A DNA stretch of 5,860 nucleotides from Bacteroidetes bacterium UBA1952 (GTDB taxonomy: Bacteria; Bacteroidota; Bacteroidia; Chitinophagales; Chitinophagaceae), in assembly GCA_002336725.1 (NCBI GenBank), contig DDEO01000018.1, forward strand, positions 8,729-14,588, in the 5' to 3' direction. How positions within the stretch are numbered: the first letter of the stretch is position 1; every line of letters starts with the position of its first letter. The translations under genes and the position numbers were made by a program. Positions 1-5,284 of the stretch are shown here, in pieces. A model generated the notes under the pieces. It ran no database searches, was not told the origin of the DNA, and worked only from the letters and a program-made list of their open reading frames with translations.

Positions 1-473
1 AAGGACAGGTAGCCCCCGCCTCGCCGGAACTTTTTAATTATCCCTTCGTTCACCTCACCGGCCACGGGCGCTGGGACGTAACGCCGGCAGAGGCCCAAAA
101 CCTGCGCACCTATCTGGAGGGCGGCGGCTTCCTGCATATTGACGATAACTATGGCCTCGACCCGTATGTACGCCCGGCGCTGAAGAAGATTTTTCCGGAA
201 TTATCGCTGGTAGAAGTGCCCTTCTCGCACCCGATTTACCGTGCGCCGTTTCCATTTCCCGGCGGCCTGCCCAAAATCCACGAACACGACAAGAAGCCGC
301 CACGTGGTTATGGACTTTTCTACAAAGGCCGACTGGTGGTGTTCTATAGCTTCGAGACCGACCTCGGCGACGGCTGGGAAGACCCGGAAGTACACAACGA
401 CAAGCCCGATGCCCGCACCAAAGCACTGCAAATGGGTGCCAATCTGGTGCGCTATGCGTTTATGGGGGGATAA
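1..473 (+). CDS. DUF4159 domain-containing protein (5' end cut off by window)
   Basis: The reading frame is open from base 3 to a TAA at 471-473, giving 156 visible residues. The start lies outside the window. Numbering from the first full codon, the DUF4159 hallmarks appear in order: HLTGHG (17-22), GGGFLHIDDNYG (40-51), SHPIY (75-79), LPKIHEHD (89-96) and DLGDGWEDPEVHND (from 120). From family knowledge, DUF4159 has a class I glutamine-amidotransferase-like fold. Bacteroidota versions are about 200-230 residues and usually carry a signal peptide, so roughly the last two thirds are visible here. No enzymatic role is established, and I do not assign one. The gene converges on priA, and its stop codon touches the first copy of the GC-rich repeat that fills the 67 bases between the two stops. 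Family assignment is secure; function is unknown. Confidence 0.9.
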   Translation, partial: GQVAPASPELFNYPFVHLTGHGRWDVTPAEAQNLRTYLEGGGFLHIDDNYGLDPYVRPALKKIFPELSLVEVPFSHPIYRAPFPFPGGLPKIHEHDKKPPRGYGLFYKGRLVVFYSFETDLGDGWEDPEVHNDKPDARTKALQMGANLVRYAFMGG

Positions 474-532
474 ATTTACCGGGCGGCCACGCCGAATTTA
501 CCGGGCGGCCACATAGTCGGGCGGCCACATAG
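473..532. repeat. Degenerate direct repeats of a GGGCGGCCAC unit between convergent genes
   Basis: Three copies of GGGCGGCCAC start at 481, 503 and 519. The first two share the longer unit AATTTACCGGGCGGCCAC (473-490 and 495-512, period 22). The last two share GGGCGGCCACATAG (503-516 and 519-532, period 16). The first copy overlaps the last base of the DUF4159 stop codon. The pattern looks like repeated single arms of the palindrome that follows at 519-544. This is direct sequence observation; how the copies arose is inferred. Confidence 0.85.
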
Positions 533-544
533 GGCCGCCCCTAC
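519..544 (-). repeat. GTAG-headed palindrome resembling a REP element, overlapping the priA stop
   Basis: Read on the minus strand from 544, the order is GTAG, then GGGCGGCC (540-533), a loop CTATGT (532-527), then GGCCGCCC (526-519). The 8-bp stem is perfect. A GTAG or GGAG tetranucleotide at the 5' foot of a short GC-rich hairpin is the known layout of REP sequences mobilised by REP-associated tyrosine transposases (RAYTs). The TAG of the GTAG is also the priA stop codon (543-541). The hairpin lies between convergent genes and could act as a bidirectional transcription terminator, but no T-tract follows on either side. The REP identity is an inference from structure; no transposase is in the window. 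Confidence 0.7.
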
Positions 545-2991
545 ACCGGGTCCACGTCAAACTGAATCTGTAAACCGCTGTTGCCGCGCTGGGCTTGTAA
601 CAGGCTGCGCTCGTGGAGGAGGCGCGCTTTCACTTCTTCTATCTTCTCCTTGCTGCGCGGGCATTTAATACCCACTTCCTGCACATACATATTGCGCACT
701 TTGGAGACCAGCCCCGGCACCGGTCCCTGAATTTCTATGCCTTCTATCTTTTGCATGGATTCGGCCAGCGCCAGTGCTGCTGCGGCGGCTTTGGGCTGGT
801 CGCGGTGCTTAAATACAATACGAATCATCCGCACAAAGGGCGGATAGCTAAACAACTCGCGGAATTTGATTTCGTGGCGATAGAAACTTCCCACATCGTG
901 GTTTTGCACCCAGCCAATCGTGGGGTGTTCCTTATTATAGGCCTGGATGATGACGCGCCCGGCCCCGTCGCTGCGCCCCGCCCGTCCGCTCACCTGCTCC
1001 ATCAACTGAAAAGCCCTTTCATTGACCCGAAAATCCGGAAACGACAACAGCCCGTCGGCCTGCAGGATGCCCACAAGCGCCACGGGGGCAAAATCCAGCC
1101 CTTTCACCACCATCTGTGTGCCTACCAGAATGTCTATCTGCTGCTGCTGCATCTTCTCCAGCAAATCGGCAAAGCTGTTTTTGTTGCGTGTGCTATCGAC
1201 ATCCATACGGCCCACTTTAGCTTCCGGAAACACGCGCTGCACTTCTTCCTCTATCCGCTCGGTGCCAAAGCTCTTGCTGCGCATTTTATCGCTGCCACAC
1301 TGCGGGCAGGCCTGTAATATCGGCGACTTGGACGCGCAGTAGTGGCAGTGCATCTTGTCGGTACTCTTGTGATAGGTGAGGCTCACCGAGCAATTGCGGC
1401 AATGCGGCACAAAGCCGCAGGCCGTACAGATGAGAAAGGGCGCATAGCCGCGTCGGTTTTGAAACAAAATCACCTGTTTGCGGCGGTTGAGCGCATCCTT
1501 AATGGCGGCTACCAGTTCGGGGGTGAGCAGGTGGATGCCCTGCGGGCGCAGTTGCTCGATACTGCGGGCATCCACTACCTCGATGGCAGGCAGTTTCACC
1601 CCCTGATAGCGTTCTGTAAGGCCGGCGTAGGCATATTTTCCGGTTTCGGCGTGATAAAGGCTTTCTACCGAAGGCGTGGCCGAACCAAGGATAACTTCTG
1701 CGCCGTGAAGCGTAGCCAGATAGATGGCCGCGTCGCGGGCATGAAAGCGCGGGGCGGGGTCGCGCTGCTTATAGCTTGGGTCGTGCTCTTCATCGGCAAT
1801 GATGAGGCCCAGATTGTCATAAGGCAGCCACAGCGCCGAGCGCGGCCCAACGATGACGCGGTAGGTTCCGTTTAGCACTTTATCCCAGATTTCGACACGC
1901 TCGTTGTCGGAAAAGCGGCTGTGATACACACCCAGTTCTTCGCCAAAATAGGCATAGAGGCGGGTAACGAGTTGCGTAGTGAGGCCGATTTCCGGAAGCA
2001 GCAGGATGGCCTGTTTACCTTCGGCCAGTGCTTCGCGAATTTTTTGGAGATAGAGCAGCGTTTTTCCGGAGCCGGTAACGCCGTGGAGCAGGACAATTTT
2101 CTTTTCCGAGAGGCCCTTTTGCAGCGCGTCGTAGGCCGTTTGCTGTGCGGCAGACAGCGTGATTTCCTTGCTGCCGTCGCTGTTGCGGCGGGCCAGCCGG
2201 TCCACGGTGATTTCTTCTATCGTGAAGATGCCTTTCTCGGCCAGCGCCTTGAGGGAAGCCGCCGAAGCACCGCTTTTTTCCAGCAGGGCCGCCTGCCGCA
2301 CCAGTCCGATTTGCGCTTTGAGCTGCATATAAGCCAGCAGAATCTGCAACTGTTTGGGCGCTTTGCCCAGTTGGTCGAAAAGGGCTTTTCTCGCTTCTTC
2401 GGCTTCATATTCCAAGCCGAGCAGCACCACTTTTTCGGTGCGCGGCTTGTAGTTGTTTTTCACCGCTTCGTCTACCAGCGCCGCACCGCGTTCGAGCAGT
2501 TCGTGGAGCACGGCCACCAGATGGCGCGGCGATACGAGGGTGCGCAGCTCGGTGATGCTCAGTTCTTTCTTCACCTGCAAAGCCTCAAAAGCAAGGAAGC
2601 CTTCTTCAGTCCACAGGTCGGCGGATTCGGCCAGGCCGGTCCAGAGCAGGCGCGTTTCGCCCTGCACTTTGAGGTGTGCGGGCAGGGCAGCCTGCATCAC
2701 TTCGCCGGGCGTAGCGAGGTAGTATTTGGCCAGCCACGACCAGAAGCGGATTTGAGTACGGTTCACAATCGGCGCTTCGTCGAGGATGCTGCGGATGGGC
2801 TTCACCTCGTAGCCTTCGGGGCGGCGGTTGTGCAGCGCGACAACCAATCCGGTATAGGTTTTATTGCCCCGCAGCGCCACTTCTACGCGCATACCGATGT
2901 CGATACGCGCCTGCAATTCCAGGGGAATGCCATAGGTGAGCGTTTGGGGCAGCGGCAGCGGCAGGATGATGTCGGCGTATTGAGGGAGCAA
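541..2991 (-). CDS. priA: Primosomal protein N', replication-restart helicase PriA
   Basis: PriA is a superfamily 2 DNA helicase that recognises abandoned replication forks and reloads the replisome. All 816 residues are visible, slightly longer than the E. coli protein (about 730). The N-terminal 3'-DNA-binding domain begins YADIILPLPLP. Walker A is GVTGSGKT (304-311), the Walker B DEEH box is at 400-403 and motif III is GSATPS (436-441). An aromatic-rich loop with PRFHARD follows the DEEH box. The zinc-binding insert has all eight cysteines: 522, 525, 531, 534, 549, 552, 562 and 565. GTERIEEE (576-583) and QVSGRAGR (666-673) complete the helicase core. The protein ends FDVDPV, close to the usual family end. 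The start is TTG at 2991-2989, chosen because the conserved N-terminus begins there. The next in-frame ATG (residue 34) would remove conserved sequence. The frame stays open upstream to 3226 without an ATG or GTG. The stop lies inside a palindrome. Confidence 0.95.
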   Translation of the reverse strand: MLPQYADIILPLPLPQTLTYGIPLELQARIDIGMRVEVALRGNKTYTGLVVALHNRRPEGYEVKPIRSILDEAPIVNRTQIRFWSWLAKYYLATPGEVMQAALPAHLKVQGETRLLWTGLAESADLWTEEGFLAFEALQVKKELSITELRTLVSPRHLVAVLHELLERGAALVDEAVKNNYKPRTEKVVLLGLEYEAEEARKALFDQLGKAPKQLQILLAYMQLKAQIGLVRQAALLEKSGASAASLKALAEKGIFTIEEITVDRLARRNSDGSKEITLSAAQQTAYDALQKGLSEKKIVLLHGVTGSGKTLLYLQKIREALAEGKQAILLLPEIGLTTQLVTRLYAYFGEELGVYHSRFSDNERVEIWDKVLNGTYRVIVGPRSALWLPYDNLGLIIADEEHDPSYKQRDPAPRFHARDAAIYLATLHGAEVILGSATPSVESLYHAETGKYAYAGLTERYQGVKLPAIEVVDARSIEQLRPQGIHLLTPELVAAIKDALNRRKQVILFQNRRGYAPFLICTACGFVPHCRNCSVSLTYHKSTDKMHCHYCASKSPILQACPQCGSDKMRSKSFGTERIEEEVQRVFPEAKVGRMDVDSTRNKNSFADLLEKMQQQQIDILVGTQMVVKGLDFAPVALVGILQADGLLSFPDFRVNERAFQLMEQVSGRAGRSDGAGRVIIQAYNKEHPTIGWVQNHDVGSFYRHEIKFRELFSYPPFVRMIRIVFKHRDQPKAAAAALALAESMQKIEGIEIQGPVPGLVSKVRNMYVQEVGIKCPRSKEKIEEVKARLLHERSLLQAQRGNSGLQIQFDVDPV

Positions 2992-3001
2992 GGGGAGTGG
3001 G

Positions 3002-3060
3002 GTTGGAGCCTTCGGCTTGGACGCTGCGCGTTGGAGCGTTGGAGCCGTTGGCTTGGATGC
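3002..3060 (+). repeat. GTTGGA repeat cluster immediately upstream of the priA start
   Basis: Five units based on (G)TTGGA run in tandem, starting at 3002, 3017, 3030, 3038 and 3053. Two contain mini-hairpins with 3-bp stems and 3-base loops: GCC-TTC-GGC (3008-3016) and GCC-GTT-GGC (3044-3052). Spacing is irregular, 8 to 15 bases. The cluster ends about 10 bases before the proposed TTG start of priA, so it would lie in the priA 5' leader as TCCAA(C/G) units. The same motif, including the identical GCCTTCGGC, recurs 2 kb away between the 60-residue gene and clpX. Function is unknown. Confidence 0.8.
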
Positions 3061-3301
3061 TGTACTTGTAGATCGGGGTAGAAGCTTTTTCCGGGGGATT
3101 GCAAATTTGGGGAGAAAGGGCGAAAGGCGGCTCGTATCGGTTTGTGAAATACCGGTTGCCGGTCTGCAAAGTTTTGGCGTGTCTTGATTTGCGGTTTCAT
3201 TCGGTTCAGCCGATGGGGTGCGCTATCAAATATTTTTTTGAATTCCCTTCATAATTTTATAACCGGCGTAGCAATAACGCTGCCTTATTAAAAACGCGAT
3301 T
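3061..3301. promoter_or_regulatory. Divergent intergenic region with AT-rich, promoter-like DNA
   Basis: This is the rest of the 310-base gap between priA (leftward) and the first T9SS gene (rightward). Bases 3061-3220 show no recognisable gene. Bases 3225-3300 are clearly AT-rich, as expected for promoters of both flanking genes. On the plus strand TAATTTTA (3252-3259) differs from the Bacteroidota -7 consensus TAnnTTTG in its last base. The nearest upstream TTG (3238-3240) is too close for a normal -33 element. On the minus strand AATATTTG (3235-3228) also matches at seven of eight positions. No promoter is convincing, so the call is for the region rather than a site. Confidence 0.3.
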
Positions 3302-3970
3302 ATGAGATTTCTGAAACACCTCTTCCTTCTGGCTGCGCTCTTTTGTAGCAGCTATTGCAGCGCGCAGAAAATAGACTCTGTTCATGTGGATTCAACCTCC
3401 TTCCCCGGCCCGACTTACGTGCGGATTAAATTCCCGCACGATGGTTTTAGGCTTACGAATTATATGAATGGATATTTTAACTCTTACCCATCCTGGGCGT
3501 TGACAGCTTTTTACTTCAAAGAATGTGCGGGCACACCGGGCATTACTTACTATGATACAACATTAAGCCTTTTGATATATCCACCTACTTATCTATCAAT
3601 TTACTTGATTCTGGATACTAATACATGGGATACCACGTGTGTCTTGCGCTCCTCTCGTGTTGTAGCTGACTCATTTGAGCATCTTTATGGCTCCGTTCCT
3701 AATGCTGTCTCAAATAAAGAAATGGGGACTATTAGTATCTATCCCAATCCGGTTATCAACCACAGACTAACGATTGAAGCGGCTGCTAGCGGAAGCAAGC
3801 CAACTAGGGCGAATTTCTATAGTTTGCAGGGAAATAAAGTCGCCACTTATACGCTGAGCGAATCAAAAACCGAGATAACGCTGCCACTGCATCTTCCCGC
3901 CGGGAATTATTTGCTGCTGTTGCAAACAGCAGCAGGTACAACAGAACGAAAACTGATTACCGTACTATGA
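3302..3970 (+). CDS. Small secreted protein with T9SS type A sorting domain (paralog 1)
   Basis: The protein has 222 residues starting at ATG 3302. Residues 1-21 form a signal peptide: basic MRFLKH, a leucine-rich core, and likely cleavage after SA before Q22. No acceptable lipobox precedes C15 or C19, so this is not an obvious lipoprotein. Residues 145-222 are a T9SS C-terminal sorting domain, with the IYPNPV start, the LQGNKV segment, LPAGNYLLLLQT and the terminal RKLITV. The protein should therefore be exported by Sec, pass the outer membrane through the Por system, and be released or anchored after loss of the tail. The mature part is only about 120 residues and I do not recognise its domain. 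It has GPTYVRIKFPHDGFRLT, YYDTTLSL, IYPP and NTWDTTCVLR, looks beta-rich, and holds two cysteines (75, 113) that could pair. Base composition is lower in GC than priA. A paralog follows after 66 bases. Confidence 0.9.
   Translation: MRFLKHLFLLAALFCSSYCSAQKIDSVHVDSTSFPGPTYVRIKFPHDGFRLTNYMNGYFNSYPSWALTAFYFKECAGTPGITYYDTTLSLLIYPPTYLSIYLILDTNTWDTTCVLRSSRVVADSFEHLYGSVPNAVSNKEMGTISIYPNPVINHRLTIEAAASGSKPTRANFYSLQGNKVATYTLSESKTEITLPLHLPAGNYLLLLQTAAGTTERKLITVL
3788..3909 (+). repeat. Near-identical direct repeat within the sorting-domain region, copy 1
   Basis: These 122 bases align without gaps to 4535-4656 (offset 747) with a single mismatch, T3850 versus C4597. The sequence encodes the core of the T9SS sorting domain. 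The flanking parts of the two genes are clearly more diverged, including many synonymous changes. The block is therefore more recent or recently homogenised than the rest of the duplication. Confidence 0.9.
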
Positions 3971-4036
3971 TTTAAACAGAACGGTTTATATATTATTTGC
4001 GATGTAAATCCTTAGCTTCTTGAAAACTCCTTAACC
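3971..4036 (+). promoter_or_regulatory. Short AT-rich gap between the T9SS paralogs, weak promoter candidate
   Basis: The 66 bases hold TATTATTTGC (3991-4000). This resembles the Bacteroidota -7 element TAnnTTTG but has one extra base between TA and TTTG. It would give a leader of about 30 bases before the ATG at 4037. No TTG is seen at the -33 position. The second gene may equally be read through from the first. A 5-bp ACCGT/ACGGT inverted repeat spans the end of the first gene and is too weak to call a terminator. Confidence 0.2.
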
Positions 4037-4717
4037 ATGAGACTTCTAAAATACCTCTTCCTGCTTCTTGCGCTTTTCTGTAGTAACTACTGCCAGGCGC
4101 AGCAGTTTGATTCTGTAAGGGTGGACACGAGTAATCATCCTGGGCCTACCTATGTGCGAATTAAATTCCCGCATGATGGCTTCCGGCTTACACACTATGT
4201 GCAGAGAGATTTTAATTGTTATCCACCTATAACAGCGATTAATTTTGTGTTCAAAGAATGTACGGGTACAGTAGGTTCTACGTATTATGACACCACTTTA
4301 AGCCTTTGGATATATCCACCTGCTTTCGTGCAAATGCGTTTACTTTTAGATGTAAACACATGGGATACAACCTGTGTCTTGCGCCCGTCTTATGTATTAG
4401 CTGACTCAATAGGAATCTTATGTGGAACTTTTCCTGGAACTCAGTCCGCCACTGCCCAAAATAAAGAAACCCACTCTATTAGTGTCTATCCCAATCCGGT
4501 TATCAATCATAGGCTAACGATAGAAACGGATGCCAGCGGAAGCAAGCCAACTAGGGCGAATTTCTATAGTTTGCAGGGAAATAAAGTCGCCACTTACACG
4601 CTGAGCGAATCAAAAACCGAGATAACGCTGCCACTGCATCTTCCCGCCGGGAATTACCTGCTATTGTTGCAAACAGCAGATGGTGCAGTAGAACGAAAAA
4701 TGATAACTGTGCAGTAA
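4037..4717 (+). CDS. Small secreted protein with T9SS type A sorting domain (paralog 2)
   Basis: The protein has 226 residues starting at ATG 4037 and is a tandem paralog of the gene just upstream. Residues 1-22 are a signal peptide ending in QAQ before Q23. Residues 149-226 are the T9SS sorting domain, from VYPNPV through LQGNKV and LPAGNYLLLLQT to RKMITV. The mature part shares GPTYVRIKFPHDGFRLT, FKEC, YYDTTLSL, IYPP and NTWDTTCVLR with paralog 1. C75 and C113 sit at the same positions as in paralog 1. Two further cysteines, 61 and 129, are present only here, so a second disulfide is possible. The most variable part is the linker before the sorting domain (about residues 124-146). No known catalytic motif or adhesion repeat is visible, and I do not assign a function. 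It is probably exported by the same T9SS route and possibly co-transcribed with paralog 1. Confidence 0.9.
   Translation: MRLLKYLFLLLALFCSNYCQAQQFDSVRVDTSNHPGPTYVRIKFPHDGFRLTHYVQRDFNCYPPITAINFVFKECTGTVGSTYYDTTLSLWIYPPAFVQMRLLLDVNTWDTTCVLRPSYVLADSIGILCGTFPGTQSATAQNKETHSISVYPNPVINHRLTIETDASGSKPTRANFYSLQGNKVATYTLSESKTEITLPLHLPAGNYLLLLQTADGAVERKMITVQ
4535..4656 (+). repeat. Near-identical direct repeat within the sorting-domain region, copy 2
   Basis: This is the partner of 3788-3909, with one mismatch in 122 bases. Similarity continues more loosely on both sides. About eight mismatches fall in the 60 bases upstream, where both copies still encode YPNPVINHRLTIE. Downstream identity falls off after AACAGCAG. 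Confidence 0.9.
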
Positions 4718-4863
4718 TATGCATCCGCCTTGAGTTTGATAATCAGGCCGTGGACCAGCCTGAAAGCATAGGGCAGCGCACTCGGAAGCAGAGGCGGCTT
4801 TGAAGCGCGGTTTTCCGGAATTTCGAAGGAAGACAAAACTGCCAGCGCTGCCACGCGCCGCAT
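4718..4863. other. Intergenic stretch between convergent genes, no clear gene
   Basis: This separates the end of paralog 2 from the end of the 60-residue gene. It has an 8-bp inverted repeat, GGCAGCGC (4772-4779) with GCGCTGCC (4845-4852). The arms are 65 bases apart, which is long for a terminator. CCGCCT near 4726 can also pair with AGGCGG near 4792. A minus-strand frame is open from an ATG at 4863 back into paralog 2, but it overlaps that gene antisense and I do not call it. The base composition looks more like former coding or repeat DNA than a plain AT-rich spacer. Confidence 0.4.
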
Positions 4864-5046
4864 CTATCCCAGAAAATCGTCGGCCTGGCCGGGCTGATTT
4901 CCCGTTTTTAGGAAATTATCTACCATGCCCTGCATCATGGGCGGCAACTGGCTTTGGATGTATTCCTTGATAACGTCGATGGCTTTGTGAGCCTGCGCTT
5001 CGGTAAGACCGGCTTTTTCGGTGAGTTGGGCGATGAGTTCGTTCAT
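4864..5046 (-). CDS. Small helical protein of unknown function, 60 residues
   Basis: An ATG at 5046-5044 opens a 60-residue frame that ends at TAG 4866-4864. The protein starts MNELIAQLTEKAGLTEAQAH and continues with an amphipathic stretch (KAIDVIKEYIQSQL). It then has PPMMQGMVDNFLKTG and a polar, acidic tail ending DDFLG. There is no signal peptide, membrane segment or cysteine. The pattern of a 'GLTEAQA' turn between helices and a 'LP..M.GMVDNFL' helix resembles short Bacteroidota proteins related to DUF2267-type helical domains. I recall this only loosely and do not assign the family. The sequence is clean, polar and helix-forming, and the gene is not antisense to another gene, so it is probably real. 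It lies downstream of clpX on the same strand, but 230 bases of repeats and a hairpin lie between. Independent transcription is therefore likely. Confidence 0.7.
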   Translation of the reverse strand: MNELIAQLTEKAGLTEAQAHKAIDVIKEYIQSQLPPMMQGMVDNFLKTGNQPGQADDFLG

Positions 5047-5068
5047 GGTATGGTTAGTGCCTAAAGGC

Positions 5069-5126
5069 GTTGGATGGCTGCGCTGTTGGACTGCTTCGCT
5101 GTTGGACGATGTTGGAGCTTCGCTTT
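5069..5126 (+). repeat. GTTGGA repeat cluster upstream of the 60-residue gene
   Basis: Four units begin with GTTGGA at 5069, 5085, 5101 and 5111. The first two are 16 bases long, as is the fourth; the third is a shortened 10-base unit. GCTTCGC occurs at 5093-5099 and 5117-5123. On the minus strand this is GCGAAGC, known from DNA biophysics as an unusually stable mini-hairpin. The cluster ends 23 bases before the ATG of the 60-residue gene, so it would be part of that gene's leader. It has the same orientation as the cluster beside priA. Confidence 0.8.
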
Positions 5127-5172
5127 AGTCATGTCTGGATAAATGCAAGATAAGGTATTGGAAAAGAAGCGC

Positions 5173-5252
5173 GGAGCGCTCCAACTGCTGCCTTCGGCGG
5201 CGTCCAACGGCCTGCCTGTAGGTCGTCCAACGCCGCCATCGGCGTATCCAAC
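5173..5252 (-). repeat. GTTGGA repeat cluster in the opposite orientation, downstream of clpX
   Basis: Read on the minus strand, GTTGGA units start at 5250, 5229, 5206 and 5185, spaced 21, 23 and 21 bases. The inserts contain mini-hairpins CGCC-GAT-GGCG, CCT-AC-AGG and GCC-GAA-GGC. The last is GCCTTCGGC at 5190-5198 on the plus strand, identical to the copy at 3008-3016. The cluster ends in a perfect 10-bp palindrome, GGAGCGCTCC (5173-5182). Together with the cluster at 5069-5126 it forms a head-to-head pair around a spacer of about 46 bases. Confidence 0.75.
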
Positions 5253-5255
5253 AGA

Positions 5256-5284
5256 CGGCGTAAGCGGCCCCGCCGCTTACGCCG
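5256..5284 (-). terminator. Hairpin with a 12-bp perfect stem overlapping the clpX stop codon
   Basis: CGGCGTAAGCGG (5256-5267) pairs perfectly with CCGCTTACGCCG (5273-5284) around a 5-base loop. The clpX stop (TAA, 5279-5277) lies inside the stem. Position and strength suggest a clpX transcription terminator or 3'-end-protecting hairpin. No T-tract follows on the minus strand, so it is not a canonical intrinsic terminator. It may instead belong to the adjoining palindromic repeat cluster. Confidence 0.55.

Noticed and set aside
55..431. Minus-strand frames opposite the DUF4159 gene
   Set aside because: They are antisense shadows of a clearly conserved coding region.
613..1875. Other plus-strand frames (613-1317, 1022-1342, 1342-1875) opposite priA
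   Set aside because: They are antisense to the zinc-binding and helicase regions of PriA, with low-complexity products and no motif.
1921..3081. Plus-strand open frame of 386 codons opposite priA
   Set aside because: It is fully antisense to the conserved helicase, and its product is a histidine, glutamine and phenylalanine-rich string without domains. It is a GC-skew shadow of priA.
2861..3200. Minus-strand frames starting with ATG at 3200 and 3169, overlapping the priA 5' end
   Set aside because: They run out of frame into priA. Their proline, serine and arginine-rich products reflect the repeat cluster and show no homology I recognise.
3302..4717. Lipoprotein signal peptides in the two T9SS genes
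   Set aside because: The cysteines in the signal region (ALFC, SYC) lack small residues at the -1 and -3 positions required by a lipobox. A standard signal peptidase I site fits better.
4654..4863. Minus-strand 69-codon frame starting right after the stop of the 60-residue gene
   Set aside because: The adjacency is tempting as an operon, but it runs antisense into the conserved end of T9SS paralog 2 and its product has no recognisable pattern.
5069..5252. Possible CRISPR array
   Set aside because: The repeated unit is only about 6-8 bases, spacers are short and irregular, orientation flips midway, and no cas gene is nearby.
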